A DNA stretch of 64,000 nucleotides. Source: Cricetomys ansorgei (taxonomy: Eukaryota > Chordata > Mammalia > Rodentia > Nesomyidae). Numbering within the stretch: the first letter of the stretch is position 1; each line of letters begins with the position of its first letter. The notes below the pieces were generated by a model. That model had not been told where the DNA came from. It saw only the letters and a list, made by a program, of their open reading frames with translations, and searched no databases. Made by a program: the position numbers and the translations under genes. Where the stretch lies: the NCBI GenBank assembly GCA_026225945.1, contig JAMJFZ010000597.1, positions 607,501 through 671,500 of the forward strand, given 5' to 3'. This document shows, in pieces, positions 1 through 12,445 of the stretch.

Positions 1-1778
1 GTCTGCACAATACAAGTGGAAGAGCGGAGGGGAGGCTGGGTAGCCGAGCGGGAAGGGCCTGGAGGACTGGATGGTGCTGTGGGGAGACAAGAGGACAGTT
101 TTCCTGTGCTAATAAGGGGAACTTTATTTCTCGGTCTACCCAGTCTACCACTGAGCCACATCCCCAGCTTACCATAATGGGAATTTCCAAGTTGAAAAGT
201 TAGCAGTAGAGAGGGAGCGATGGAAGAGACTAGGGAACCAGTAAGACAAAGTCTTGGGGATGGAGAGAAGCTTGGTTGGCCTAAAGGGGAGGGCATGGGC
301 CCCCATCCTCTGATGGAGGAAGGAACCAAAAGGGTTGATATAGAGGAGCCCAGGGAGAAAGTCAGAGTAAGGGTGCCTAACTTGGCTCAGACAGAATCAA
401 CCATAGAGTGAAGGAGGGAGAGAGAGAGGAATGGTGGTGGCTGGGATTAGTCACCAGAGGGAGGGAGAGGACGATGATTACTAGAAACAGACTCCAGACT
501 GAAGGCAGCTGTGCTTGGAGATCATGAATCGATGGAGGAAAGACAGGCACGGTGCAAACTGTCCTGTACCCCAATCTCTTTTCTTGCTCATGACTATGCC
601 CTTTGGTCTTAATTAAAATGTAACAAACATTATATGTTGGGTATGATCTTAAGTGCTTTATAAATATTAACTGGTTTCTCTGTGACCTACTTCTCCCTGA
701 AGTCCCTCCCAGTAGAAAGTGGTTTTTGTTTCATGCTCCACATTCCTTAGGGTCAGAAGGTGGGGTTGAGTCCTCCCTCTTCCCAACCGGAACGTTCTCT
801 GTGTCTGCAGCTACCATGAGGCTGCTGTCTTCTCCCAAATCCCATCCCCTCTTGCTACTGTCTCCACTGACCTAAGAGCTGTTTCTCCATTTAGTGAAGC
901 CCTTCTCCTGACTCAACTCTTCTGTCGCCCTCTCACGCCTCACACTCGGCCACCATTCTTAGTGGCTCTGCCACCTACCTGAGGACCTACCTCCATCATA
1001 GATTCTTCATCCCTACTTCCTCATCAAAGGACTTTTCTTTCACTTCCCCGTGTCTGTCCACTCCCATGCTCCCACACCCACCCACATCTCATTGACCGCC
1101 ACTTCTCCCACTCTGAACCCTGTCCCAGTCTGTCCCTGATAGATACCACCCCCCATTCTAGCTCTATTCCTACAAACAACCTTGTAACTAATGGATAACT
1201 CCTTCCTACTTGCCAAACGTCCCTGGATTGCAATAATTTCCAACTGATCTCGTTTTTTCTCTTGCTCCTTTAAAATTCACCCTTCGTACAACCAGTGAGC
1301 TTTAAAAAAAAAAAAATCTAATTAAGCCAAAGGTGATGTCACATACCTGTAATCACAGCACTTGGGAGGATGAGACAAGAGGGTCAGTTGTGTTGTGCCA
1401 GCCTGGGCGGCACAGACTCTGATCCCACACCTCTTCGAGGCTCCTGCCTCAGTCACCAGCACACACAATTGGGTTTTCTGGTCTCTCAACATACCCTATT
1501 TACTTATTTTTTAAAATTATTTTGTATTTTTTCCCTTTGAGACAAAGTCTCACTACATACCCCCTCTCTAGTCTCCAAAGTGCTGGGAGTTAAAGGTGTG
1601 TTCCACCACATTAAGATCTTCTTAAAGTACAGACTTTTCTACTGCCAACACCTTTCTCTTCTCTCATATCTATCCCTCAGTTATTTACATGTTGTATAGC
1701 CTTGGCTATATTCTTAGTAATTTAACAACTCTCAACTTCAGTTTCCTCCTCCCTAAAATGGGAATAATGTATCTTTTG

Positions 1779-2120
1779 GAGGTGGGAAGATGTCTCAAGG
1801 GTAAGAGCACTTTGCTATGCAAGCATGAAGGCTTAAATCTGAATCTTCAGCACCCACATCACAAGCCAGGCATAGCTGCACATACCCAGAACCCCAGAAT
1901 TGTGGGGATGCAGACAGCGGATCCCAGAAGCCTACTGGCCAGCCAACCTAACCAAACAATGAGCTTCCAGTTCAATGAAAGAACCTGTTTCAAGACAGCA
2001 ATAAAAGAAGACACCTGACATCATCTGGTCTCTATATAAGTAGACATGAACTCACATACCCAAAAAGTCACAGGCATGCACCCACTCAAATACCACACAC
2101 AAACAAGAGAAAAAAAAAAC
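1779..2120 (+). repeat. tRNA-headed rodent SINE (B3/B4 class) with A-rich tail
   Basis: Begins with an A-box-like segment (GGTAAGAGCACTTTGC) and a degenerate B-box region (cttaaatctgaatcttcagc), runs through a B1-like middle, and ends in a CACACA-rich stretch and an A9 tail. This is the layout of composite rodent SINEs; the exact subfamily is uncertain. Confidence 0.6.
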
Positions 2121-3238
2121 ATATCTTAAGTAAATCAATGCATGTAAATCACGTAGAAAGTACATGGCCAAGTATAAGCAGTAACTGATTTCCCCCAAGA
2201 ACGCTCAGTGATCTGGGCATCCACGAACGTGCAGAGCATCCAGTTACGGCTCTGATCCAGCACTGAGCTGCTAGGACACAGGCTTAGCAAGAACAAAGGT
2301 GTGAGGGAGGTGGGCCTGGGACAGTCAAATGATCAGCTGTAGGGCCAGTGATGGATAGGGAAGAAAGGGGAGCCAGGGAGGAGGGCACATGGGAGGAAAG
2401 AGAGCAACTGAGGAGGCTGGGCTTTCGAGCCAGCCAAAGGTGGCACAGCAGTAGCAGGGTGGTAGAGCTGGAATAAGAAAGCTGCAGTTTGTAATCACAG
2501 GTGATGGATGACATGGCTGAAGTGATGGTTAGGGGTGTTTCTCAGACAAAGCAGATGGTGTCCACAGACAAAGTGAAGAACTAAGACATAAACAGGACGT
2601 AAACGAGCAGTGAGGCCCCCAGGCTGATGGAAGAATCTAAATGGGCAGGGCAGCTGAGACCTTCACCCACAGGTAAATGGAGAGAAGATTGGATTTCAAA
2701 GAGCAGGGCTGTCAGAGAAGCAGGGTCAGATTTAGAGTAAACAGGAGATAGACAGAAGGTTTGGACAGACTCTAGTGAGAAGACTGGGGATGAGGATATC
2801 TAAGATATGGCCACGAGATATGAGGCCAGAGAGAAAACGCTGCCAAAATACAATGTGATCTTGCAGAAAAACATGCAAAGGCTTTGAGTAGTTCTAGGTA
2901 AGATGAAATTTCCTAATGGGCTTACCCAGCCCACCTTCTGTCCTCACTCTGCTCCAGCTACACAGACTTCTCATTGGTTCCCTTATCCGACACATTCTCC
3001 AGGACACATGGCCTTGTTGAGTTTTTGCCTTAGCCTGCTCTTTACCTACCTAACTCCTGTTCATCCCTGGGATGCATAGTATTCTCCAAACTGTAAGGAA
3101 TCACTAAGCTCACAGTTTAGCACCATATCTGCAGAACTCACTATGAGTATAATTCATGGATCTATAATCTATAATCATCTGATTGTTACCTCCCTCACTT
3201 TATCACAAGTCCTTTAATCATAAAGATCTTGTCTATAG

Positions 3239-3378
3239 GGCTGGGTACGGTGACACATGCCTTCCATCTCAGCACTTGAGAGCCAGAGGCAGGAGGATCT
3301 CTGTGAATTCAAGGCCAGCCTGCTCTATAAAGTGAATTCCAGGCTAGCCAGGGCTATATAGTGAGACCTTGTCTCAAA
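3239..3378 (+). repeat. B1 SINE
   Basis: Forward B1 (7SL-derived): starts ggctgggtacggtgacacatg, contains the ccagaggcaggaggatctct block and ends gtgagaccttgtctcaaag. A T15 tract follows rather than an A tail. Confidence 0.85.
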
Positions 3379-3785
3379 GTCCTTTTTTTTTTTTTTTGCT
3401 TCTCAGTGCATACTCAACGACTTGGATAGGGTCTGACACATAGTAGCTGCTTGGTAAAGAAATAGTAATAGAATGAAGGCATGATGAATAGAAGCCTAGA
3501 GGCTGGGAAGGGCTGCCTTTCACTTAGTGCCTCAGCACAGACCAGGAAGGACAAACCTAACTTCACATATCCATCCTCCCATCAGTCACAAACTATACTG
3601 GTTCCAGTGCTGGTTGGGAGTCTCAGCACTGATTTCTCCTCTGGTTGACTTGTGATCTGGGAAGGATCTGACAAAGTCTGATTCTAACTAATGCTCTGGC
3701 TCAGTATTCAGAGTTTCTAGTCCTCTCTCAGTTTATTACAACCAAATCTTTATCTCCTGCAGGATGGGATATAGTAGTTAGCCAC

Positions 3786-4097
3786 TGTGTAGGCTCAGCA
3801 AGGAAGAGACGGAAGCATATTCATAGTGCAAACTGCCAGACCTCAGCAGAGGGAACCACTATCATGGCAAGTGCCATACTAGATAGTGGAATCTTGGGCA
3901 TCCCAGCTCAGGTGTTTTTATCGATACAGAACTCCTCAGGTGTTCTGATAGCACATGCAGATCCTGAGCAATCAAACATTCCCCACATAAATCCAACACC
4001 TGCAGACAACACAAAATGCCAAAGCCTAGGCAGGCCCTCACCCAATAGTTCATAAAACAACTATCTAATACATAACTAAAAATAAACTTCCATAACA
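3786..4097 (+). repeat. LTR-like interspersed repeat, copy 1
   Basis: A 312-bp unit starting TG and ending CA, sharing extended similarity over its whole length with 47424-47734 (for example cagacctcagcagagggaacc in both and tccaacacctgca in both). Terminal TG/CA and constant length suggest a solo LTR, possibly ERVK-like, but no convincing target-site duplication is visible. It ends 114 bp from the TRIM3 exon donor. Confidence 0.6.
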
Positions 4098-4211
4098 GTG
4101 GGATTCACTTGTCCCTCCCTCCCAAGTGTGCACATTCTCCTTATTCATAACATGCATTTCCCCTGGCAGGGCAACTGCAGGGTCCTGTCCCTCCCTGGTA
4201 ACTCCCCTCAC

Positions 4212-4377
4212 CTTTCACAGAAGGTATGTAGACAAGGCAGAACTTTGGGGCACCGGTACCGATCCAGGCAGATACTGCATACCAGAAACTGCTTGTCCAT
4301 TGGCTGAACCTCCGGGCCAGGACTGTCCTCCCTCTTTGCCATGGTGACCACAGATGGTTCCTGCCACTCACAGTAGC
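4212..4377 (-). CDS. TRIM3: TRIM3 first coding exon (RING E3 ubiquitin ligase, partial gene)
   Basis: First coding exon of TRIM3 (BERP), a TRIM-NHL RING E3 ubiquitin ligase known in neurons. The start codon is at 4342-4340 in a good context, and 131 coding bases follow to a donor at 4211-4210 (AAAG/GTGAGG). An acceptor (TACACAG/GCTAC) lies at 4378-4379, so 4343-4377 is 5' UTR. The 43 complete residues begin [19 protein letters not shown] and enter a C3HC4 RING with zinc ligands C22, C25, C37, H39 and C42. The rest of the RING, the B-boxes, coiled coil, filamin repeat and NHL propeller must lie left of the window, because no further TRIM3 exon is visible in 1-4211. Residue 30 is Arg where I recall Gln in the human protein; this rests on memory. 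The match to TRIM3 rather than TRIM2 is clear from the N-terminus and from synteny with ARFIP2. Confidence 0.95.
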
Positions 4378-4549
4378 CTGTGTACAGAGAAAGAGTCAGC
4401 AGCGGGAAGGCCAGCATTCACTCTTCCCTCCTGGTCTCCCACAGAGAAATGTGCCCCTTTCTTCCCTGCCAGGGACTGGACAAGGTGGTGGTTGGAAAAA
4501 TCAGGGTGGAGTGCGTGGGCTGAGTGGCTCCTGAGTGTGGCACTATTTC

Positions 4550-4742
4550 AGAGCACAGATTTGGGGTCACGCTGGATTTTAAAGCTGATTTTCAGCCCCC
4601 TTTTTGCCATCTCAGTGACCCTGGATCATTCTTATCTTTTTAAGCCTCAGTTTCTAATTCATAATAATGAAAATACTAATTCCCACCTCAAACAGTTGTT
4701 TTAAGAGCCCAATGAGGTACATGTCATGTGCACAGTACAGGG
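4550..4742 (+). repeat. MIR element
   Basis: Old tRNA-derived SINE: recognisable core (agcctcagtttctaattcat) and tail (acctcaaacagttgttttaag), strongly diverged. It lies in TRIM3 intron 1. Confidence 0.7.
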
Positions 4743-5039
4743 ACATCTTTTCACTGACATCCCAACTCTTATTCTGCTCAGCTCCTCCAGCCAGCCTCCA
4801 GGAGTCATTTCAGGTAGCTCCTCTTGCCACGCTCTGACCCACCAACTTAGCACAGATGCCTGGGGTTGCCCTCTTTCCCACACCAATCAGTATTAAGATT
4901 AAGGATGACTCCCAAGCACTCCTTTCTCCCAAACCCCAGGCTGTAGCTCCCATCTCAAACCACCCTGAGTTCTCTACTGGTGTGCAGTGACTGGTGTTCT
5001 GTTCTCCCAGCTGGGACCTTCCCATCCATTACCCCCTTC

Positions 5040-5490
5040 TAAAACCAGAGTGAGTTTTCTGAACACAGATTTGACCTACCATTACTCCTTTTAAATTCCT
5101 TTAATGGTTCTCTACTGTCCAGAGGATAAGGTCTTTAAACTGGCTCAAAAGGCTTAGCAATGTCTTGTCCATATCTTCTACTCACCTCTGATCTCACAAT
5201 CTATGATCTGTCATAATGGTTTCGATTCCTAGAAAACTCCATGTTCTCTTTGTTTCTGTAGTTACACATTCTGTTCTCCTCTGCTGAGATACACTTATCC
5301 TCTTGCCTAGCTTTCATGTGAATGTCATTTCCTCTAGGAAGGCCCTCTCTTACACTATAATTTTGTTACTTCTCTGCTTCCTTCATATGCACTGTTCTTG
5401 AGAGCAGGCATAATATTTTATTTCTCCATCTCTAGGACTTAGCAAGGAGCCTGACATAAAGAATGAGCTATGTTTACTGAATTTAATGAT
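5040..5490 (+). repeat. L2 3'-end fragment
   Basis: Diverged LINE L2 tail, recognised from the order of blocks: 'ttaatggttctctactg', 'aggataaggtctttaaactg', 'tgaatgtcatttcctct', 'agagcaggcataatatttta', and a closing 'tgtttactgaatttaatga'. Confidence 0.65.
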
Positions 5491-5576
5491 TAATTCAAAA
5501 TACTTATGTACTAAGTGTCTATTTTGCAGTGCAAAGGTGGAAAAGTGATAGAAGATAGTTTAAAAATATTATATGT

Positions 5577-5708
5577 AGCTGGGTGTGGTGGCGCACACCT
5601 TTAATTCCAGCACTGGGAGGCAGAGGCAGGTGGATCTGTGAGTTCGAGGCCATAGTGAACTCCAGGACAGCTGGAACTATGTAAAGAGACTGTCTCAACA
5701 ACAAACTG

Positions 5709-5738
<30 letters not shown>
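5577..5738 (+). repeat. B1 SINE with poly-A tail
   Basis: Forward, nearly full-length B1 (agctgggtgtggtggcgcac start, gaggcaggtggatctgtgag middle) with a long A tail ending at 5738. Better preserved than other B1 copies nearby, so a younger insertion. Confidence 0.9.
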
Positions 5739-5739
<1 letters not shown>

Positions 5740-8700
5740 GTATAAGTAACAAGTAAATAAATAATTACCCATAGGTGGCAGGGAATACTATGATGAAAAG
5801 GGATACTGAGAAAAATTAAATTCGTCATTGAGTGATCACAATTGGGCAAGCACTACAAGTAGGGGTACTGGCAGGAATGATGGGGAACTCAGTGAGGGGC
5901 TTGAAGCAGAAGTACATGAACATTCTTGGGAGAAGGTTCACACTTAAATGGACCATGTGCTTAAAGCAAAGTGAATAACAGCAAGAGCTGAGTGAGGGAA
6001 AGAGGCCGAGATGAGATTATGAAGGACTTGTGGGTATGTTAAGAATATGACTTTATCCTAAGATCGGCAAGGGGATGATGCAATTTACAAATAAACGAAA
6101 GCAAACCAAAACACTGTTCTGGTATGATTACAATGGCAGAGCAAAAGAAGCAGAGATGGAGTTAGGGAGACCAGTTAGGAAGCTACCCCTGTTCTTCAGG
6201 TACCACATAGTATTATGAAGCTACCAGCAGAAAGTTAGACAAATACAAGTGATCTGTATGAGAAACAGGATAGTGTCAGGGACTAGATGCCAGAGGGGGA
6301 AAATTTTATTAATGGCCCTTAAAGCAATACGAATGGAGGAGAGTATCTTGGGACAGAAAGTGGAGAATGATAGGGCGATGGGGTGAAATAGGTTCGTGTT
6401 CAGTAGGTTTGGCTATAGTGGAGCGGTTAGGGCAGAAGCCAGGTCAGAGTGACTGATGAATGAATGAGTGGAGTTAACAAAGCAGACACAGGCAACCCAT
6501 GACGGAAATTTACTCATTTGGAGGCTGAAAAACAAGCAGTGACTGGGACCTGATCACCACTGCTGTGCCCAGCTAGATGCACCATGGGCTTCTTAAAGAC
6601 AACAGATGAAGGACAGCCCAGGGGCCTCTTCAGGTTTGGGGAGGGATGGGAGGAGGTCTAAAGTGCATTTGTCCTCTGTGTATGTGCTGGTGTGAAAAGG
6701 AAAGGACTCACTTGAGAAAATCCTCTCCTGGCTCTGGCATTTTGGGGAACTCAATACCAGGACATCACAAGAGGGAGGGAGAGACGGAGAGAGGGAGGAA
6801 AGCTTGGGGCCTGGCAGGGCAGGGAGGCTGGAGGCAAACTGAAGCTTGAGAGGTAGAACACCAGTGGCCAGCTAAGCCTGGCTTGGGGAAGCAGGACATT
6901 AGGCTCCACCCCTCTCTAAACTCAGGACTCACTCTCCTAGCTTGCCACACAGGGGCGGGAACTGGGCAAAATCCAAGAACCAACAGCTCCTCCCTCCCTT
7001 CCCCTTCCTGCTTCAGTTTCCCACCCAGATTCAAGGGCATCACATCTACTGTGGCCATACCCCAGCCTGAATCTAGGATTTACTAGACCGATCCCTAGGC
7101 TTCTTCTGCTCCTGTGTCACCTCTCACAGTACACACTTGGAGGATCTTGGATAAAGAGCTAGGATGCACCTTCCCCTTGGACTGACTTTGTCCCTTATCC
7201 CACCCATCTTCTTTATGGCTCAGTTCTAAAGGCCCTTCATTCCTCATTCAGCATTCACTGGACACCTCTGCTGGGTACAAAGATAAATGGACACAGCTGA
7301 GCTTTCACGGATTCCACAATTTAATAAACAGATTTCTGCAATGCAATGTGGTGATGGACATGATGGGGAAACACAGATTGCTCTAGGAGCACAAAGAAAG
7401 CTCCCTAACTTGGACCTGAGGCAGAGAGGGGACCAGAGGAATAGAGATTAAGGATGGGTAAGTTACAGAGAGCATGGTGTGTTCTGCCTTTGGAATCTGC
7501 ATCACTCACTGTGGCAGGATCGAGGGCTAATAAATGAGATGTAGAGCTAAGCAGGGGCTACATCACACAAAGCTCTGTTGCCCTTATTAAGGACGTTAGA
7601 CTTTACCTCCTTCTTTGCTAGGGATTAAGGCTTTATCCAAAGTGCAAAGGAAAAGTTTGGTGGTGGCTGGAAGGAGCAGGGAGTTAAGCCCAGAATGGCA
7701 AAAGTAGATTTTTGATTGCTGTGTGGAAAATACAGATCAAGAATGGAAGTTTAAGAGATTGGATTGATGAGGGTAGTTGCTAGGAGAGTCTGACAAACAG
7801 TTTTCATAGGGAGAAACCAAAAAATCTGGTAACTGGTTGGTTTATATGAAGAGAGGAGGCAGAAGAAGAGATTAGAAATGGTCACTAGTTTTCTAGCTTA
7901 GAAACCAGAAGAGATGGGATGACAGGGCAGTAAGTCTTTAACACAATGACTCAAAGGTGCCCATGGGACACAGTTCAAGTGGAATGGTCCAGCTGCTGGT
8001 TGGAAAGGCAACATGAAGTGTAGGAAAGAGAGGACAAGAATTTACATGTCTTTGGTACAGGGATATTCCTGAAGCCACAATGTGGATGACACCAGGGTAG
8101 AGTGAGAAAAGAGGGCTTGCAACTTAGACCCCAGGAATATCAACATTTAAGATAAAGACTCAGAAGGTAAAGTCTGCAAAGAAGACTGGGGAAGTATCAG
8201 AGACAAGAATGGCAGAGAGGAAGCAGGCTGTCTGGAGACCACGGAGAGAGTCTTATTACCAAGGCAGTGTTCTACACTGTGAAATGTAGGACCCATGGTT
8301 TAAAGCTCCCAAAGAAGCTGCTTTGGCCTCAAGGACTGTAGTTTCTGGGAGGTGGAGAAGTCAAATTCAGAGTTAAGAAGTTGATTTTGAACAAACGAAG
8401 ACAGCTAGTTCTGAAGACGAGATTCCTGATATATAGGGGGGGAATATGTGTTTCAAGGTTTTTCAGTTTTTCCAAATTCTCAAACAACACCCAACTTCCC
8501 CCATGACTTTTTCCTCCAATCACACAAGATTCCCAGTGTACAGGATGTACATAGCTGCGAATTGGAGGTGACCACAAGCATTGTTAAGTGTGTATGGGTG
8601 GAGGGAGTCAGCTAGGCTCACTTGCTAAAATGACTCACTCCAATTCACTAGCCTCCAGGTATATTTGATCATCTGTGGCTCAGAAAAATAACAATTGTCC

Positions 8701-11399
8701 TTAGGCTATAGCCTTTGGGCTTTCTCCAAAAGAAGATAACAATGGATGAGGGAAAGCCCTCAAACCTGAGCAGCCCTTCCCTTTCCAGGGAAGGAAAGAT
8801 GGAGTTCACATTATCAATCTCCCCAATTATCAAATGTTATTATCAAATGTCCCTGGATACTCTAGGCCAAGCCCTTTCTAGAGACACAAAGTTGGATCAA
8901 GTGGCTCCCAATTTTCACCTGTGGGAAACTGACATGCACATACTTATGTATTGTCATTATTGACAATGTAATAAGAATGATACTAACATGTTCAAACTGC
9001 TAGGCCAGGAAGTATCTAACTTGGTGGAGAATTTAGAAGGCTTCTAGAAGAAGGGATGTTTGAGCCAGATCTTGAGGGACAAACATGAGTTTTGAAAGAT
9101 GCTTTGGGAAAACTGAGTAAAAGAACAGAAATAAGAAACAGGCTGGCAGTACAAGAGAGTAAGACTCAAAAGGGCAGCATCCGAACTCTATGGTTTTACC
9201 ACCCACTGATAAATATCCAACTGGCTGTTCCCACTGCCCATTCCTTAAATGTCTAGTTCCATGGGGTTTTGCTTCAAGGTCTCTTCTCTGTTTACATACT
9301 CTGCCTGGGCAATCTTATTATTTCCCATGGTCTTAATTCTCATTCAGTTCTAATAACCCCCAAAGCCTTGTGCTAAAAGACTCTTGACTGCCATACCTGC
9401 ACATCTAATTACATTTTTGAACATCTCTGCCTGGATGATGAACAAGAATGGTCCCAAACTGAATTCATTTCCTCCTGACTTTCTCTTCCTGCTGTGTTCC
9501 TCCTCTCCATAAAAGGCACCACCATTCATTAGACTGCATCAGTCAGAACTCTAGTAATCTCAGCTCTGACTTTTCTCTCAACTCCACATAGAAGCTCAGG
9601 TGCATCCTTGATGGAAAAATTTGCTGAAGATTACAAGAGACGTATCCATTAGGAATGGGTACCCATGATCCTACACCTGTGCATACATTTACACACAAAT
9701 ATGTAACAACAATAACCAAAGAAAAAGAGGCTGTCAATTTGAGAGGAAGCCATGGGAGGAATTAGAAGGAGTATAGCTGGGAAGAGCTGTATGGAGGAAA
9801 GGGAGAGGGGAAAGTGACGTAATTTTCTTTTAGTTTAAAGTGTTGTTTTTTTTTTTTAAAGTCATGAAATTTAGGATCTAGTCTGGACACTAACTCCCAC
9901 TACACAAGATGAGTCTAAGCAACTTCCTACTCCAGACCCATATTTTCTAAATGGGAAGGAAAGGGTTTTCTTGTTCTCCAAAATCTACGATTCCAGAGGC
10001 TCCCTTTCAAATTAAAGGTTTATATCCCATCTCAGACCACCTTGATTTGATTGCTAATTTCCATCACAAGATTAAGCATGGTAGAGGATGCTCACAGGCT
10101 GCCCCTCCCCTAGCTTCCCAAAATAAATGTTTTCTGAGTTTAAGTCACCCATGACATTCACTCTCAGCACTCTTTTTTGTAGCAATCATGTGTTTTCTGA
10201 ATATAGACACTACTCTCCCAAATACAGTCCTTTTCTCAAGTTCTATTAGCAGAAATACCACCGTCCCCTAAGTAGCTGAGTTGGAACCTACCATATAGAA
10301 AATACTCAATAGTCACCAGTGCTAGGAAAGTTACATTTAAACTCTGCAGGTCCCTCTCAGCAAAGAAACAAAATAAAAAAACAGTAACAAGACAAAGGAA
10401 CAAAGTTCCAAGGAGAGACACCTCTATTTAACACAAGGTAGCTTTCCCACAGCATAAGATAGTAAGTGCTCTATCACTGGAAGCATCCAAGCCAAGAAAG
10501 CAGGGCACCTGTCAGGCCTGCAGCTCATTCCCATTCTGCAGCAAACCAGAGCCTTTAGGAGTCAGGCTCTGATGTACTGCACAGTGTGACTGGAGAGACC
10601 TATAAAGATAACCACCGCACCCACCCTGAAATCTCAGATCTCTCTTCCTTCTGGGGCAAGTCCTGGGTTTGTGAGGTCTACAGTAGAGTCCCAAACCAGG
10701 AACGTGCACAGGGCCTGCTTTTAGTCAGATTGACCTCCCTGGGGTGCAGCCTGCCCTTCCAACCTGCAACCATCTGTCCCTGCAGGTTTCCGGCCCATGT
10801 TCTGAAACCAAGTCCAGGAGGAAGGAGGTGGGAACCAGGGACCGGCCTGGGGTCCTGCGGGCAGGGCCCAGGCTGAGGGAGAACTAGAGGGGTTCTTTCC
10901 TACAAGAAACAGCCTCTGCAGGAAGCTTCCTGTCCAGCAAGCAGTGCCCGCAGCGGAGGACGGATGTCCTCCACCCTGACTGGTGGGCTTCTTAGTGCCC
11001 TAGGAGGACAGAGAAGGGAGCACCGGTTGGGGCGTCTACAACAGGGAGAAAGGGACCCTTCGGACAAACGGGGCCACAAGATTACAAAGTGCCAATCAGC
11101 AACCCCACCCACCCCCACCACCATGGGCCGCAGCATTGGCACCCTCCGCCGACACACACAGGTTCCCAAAACCCGCGCTCCTAAGAGGAACCATCACCCA
11201 TCCAACCGCACCTTCCCCCACCGCATCGCCCGCAAACATGGACCTCACGTGAGCAGCCACAGCCCAAAGAATCCCCCCGCTGCTCTCACAGACACGGACA
11301 CGCCTCACGTGGACAGAGACAGGAGCAGCTTTTGAAAAGCATCGGTGCCCCCACCCACAGACGCTCGGACCGACACACTAGCTAGCACCCGGACCCCGA

Positions 11400-11770
11400 C
11401 TCACAGGGTTACCAAACGCACCCTTGGGGCCCGCGCGGCGCACTCACGGCGTGGGAGCAGGATGGGAGGGCAAGGCCCGGACTGCAGCCACTCGGAGCGG
11501 CCCGCGGCGCTGCCCCCACTGCCAGCGCCCGTCCACCCGGCCCTGCCCGCGGCGCCGCCCCACGTCCCGCGACTCCGCCTGTCCCCGCGCCGGCGCCGCG
11601 GACCGACCCGTCGCACAGGCCGGAGGGAGGGGCCGGGGCGGGGCTGCGGACCGACCGAGGGGGGGGTGACTCGGAGCCGAAGGCCCGCCCCGATCACGCC
11701 CCCGCCCCACAGAGCACGCCCACTAGCCCCTCCGCCCCTGCGGCTCCGGGCGCTGCCTTGGCGGTGCAGC
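11400..11770 (-). promoter_or_regulatory. TRIM3: CpG island, probable TRIM3 promoter and non-coding exon 1
   Basis: Very GC-rich, CpG-dense block with several GC-box-like CCCCGCCC runs, unlike the AT-richer flanks. On the minus strand a strong donor (GCC/GTGAGTG) occurs at 11447-11446, so a non-coding first exon of TRIM3 running from about 11.7 kb to 11448 is likely, splicing to the acceptor near 4378. The transcription start cannot be fixed from sequence. Several long open frames on both strands here are what high GC gives by chance. The position between the TRIM3 start codon and the ARFIP2 3' end fits only TRIM3 among the neighbouring genes. Confidence 0.6.
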
Positions 11771-12237
11771 TGGGAGCTGGCGAGCCGGATCCTAGATCCG
11801 GCATCCTCACCCGCTGCCTCCCGCTCCTGAGGCCTCAGGGGAGGGCGAGTTGCTGGGCTCAGGCAGTGGCATTTGGTGCCTTCAAGAAAAAACAGCTAAA
11901 CCATCTGGACTCAGTACTGGAGCCCGTCCTAGCTGCTTCTGGTCGCACCTTCTATGGCTTTCCTGGGGGACTCCTGTGGAATCTACTAGTTTGGTTTCCG
12001 CTGAGCAGGAGGGAGGGGGATCACCTGTACCTGGGCCCAGAACTCTGGGAGAAGGGTTTGCAGGCTAACTGGGAGACTTCACTGGGTTCTAAGTGCCTCA
12101 GGAATCCCCTCGTGAAAAAATTTGGCTTAAACCATCCAGCGACTCCTTCCTCACACCAAGACTCAGAGCAGGGTCATTGCATCATGGAAAAACAGCCTTG
12201 GTAGACTACAATAAAAATTGTACATTAACAGGGACCG

Positions 12238-12445
12238 AGTGTTTATTACGTGCCAGACAGAGCTAATCACTTTACATACATTATCTCATTTAATACGCAT
12301 AACCGTAATAGGTAGCTGCTTTTATTAGCTGCTTTACAACGGAAGGAGCGGAGCGTTCGTTCCCCAGGCGTTAATCCTAATCAGCTAGAAAATGGTGGAA
12401 CCAGGTTTGGGCTCTGCTTTCAGGTTCTAACTCCAACTATTTGGA
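12238..12445 (-). repeat. MIR element (reverse)
   Basis: Reverse-oriented MIR: 'cactttacatacattatctc' and 'atttaatacgcataac' are the reverse complement of the MIR tail. Lies between the TRIM3 CpG island and the ARFIP2 3' end. The remaining 11.77-13.1 kb shows nothing else I can name. Confidence 0.75.

Larger units (their letters stand above)
1..4211 (-). other. TRIM3: TRIM3 intron after the first coding exon (repeat-bearing, no exon seen)
   Basis: Intronic sequence downstream of the first coding exon. It holds a reverse ID-like tRNA-derived fragment (about 105-172), B1-like pieces (1327-1420 forward, 1539-1612 reverse), a MIR-like tail (about 1713-1775), a larger tRNA-headed SINE, an L2 remnant (about 2930-3080), a B1 and an LTR-like element listed separately. 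I searched for TRIM3 B-box, coiled-coil or NHL coding segments and found none. Confidence 0.6.
4378..11447 (-). other. TRIM3: TRIM3 intron 1, no further exon recognised
   Basis: Seven kilobases between the presumed non-coding exon and the first coding exon. It contains the MIR, L2 and B1 copies listed separately. The stretch from about 5740 to 11400 is mostly unique, anciently diverged sequence; 7240-7400 and similar places look like old MIR/L3-class remnants. No conserved coding frame was found in it. A TRIM3 alternative non-coding exon could hide here. Confidence 0.5.

Noticed and set aside
11345..12204. Frames of 161 and 148 codons in and beyond the CpG island
   Set aside because: Pro/Arg-rich translation typical of CpG islands, with no family similarity I recognise and no splice partner.
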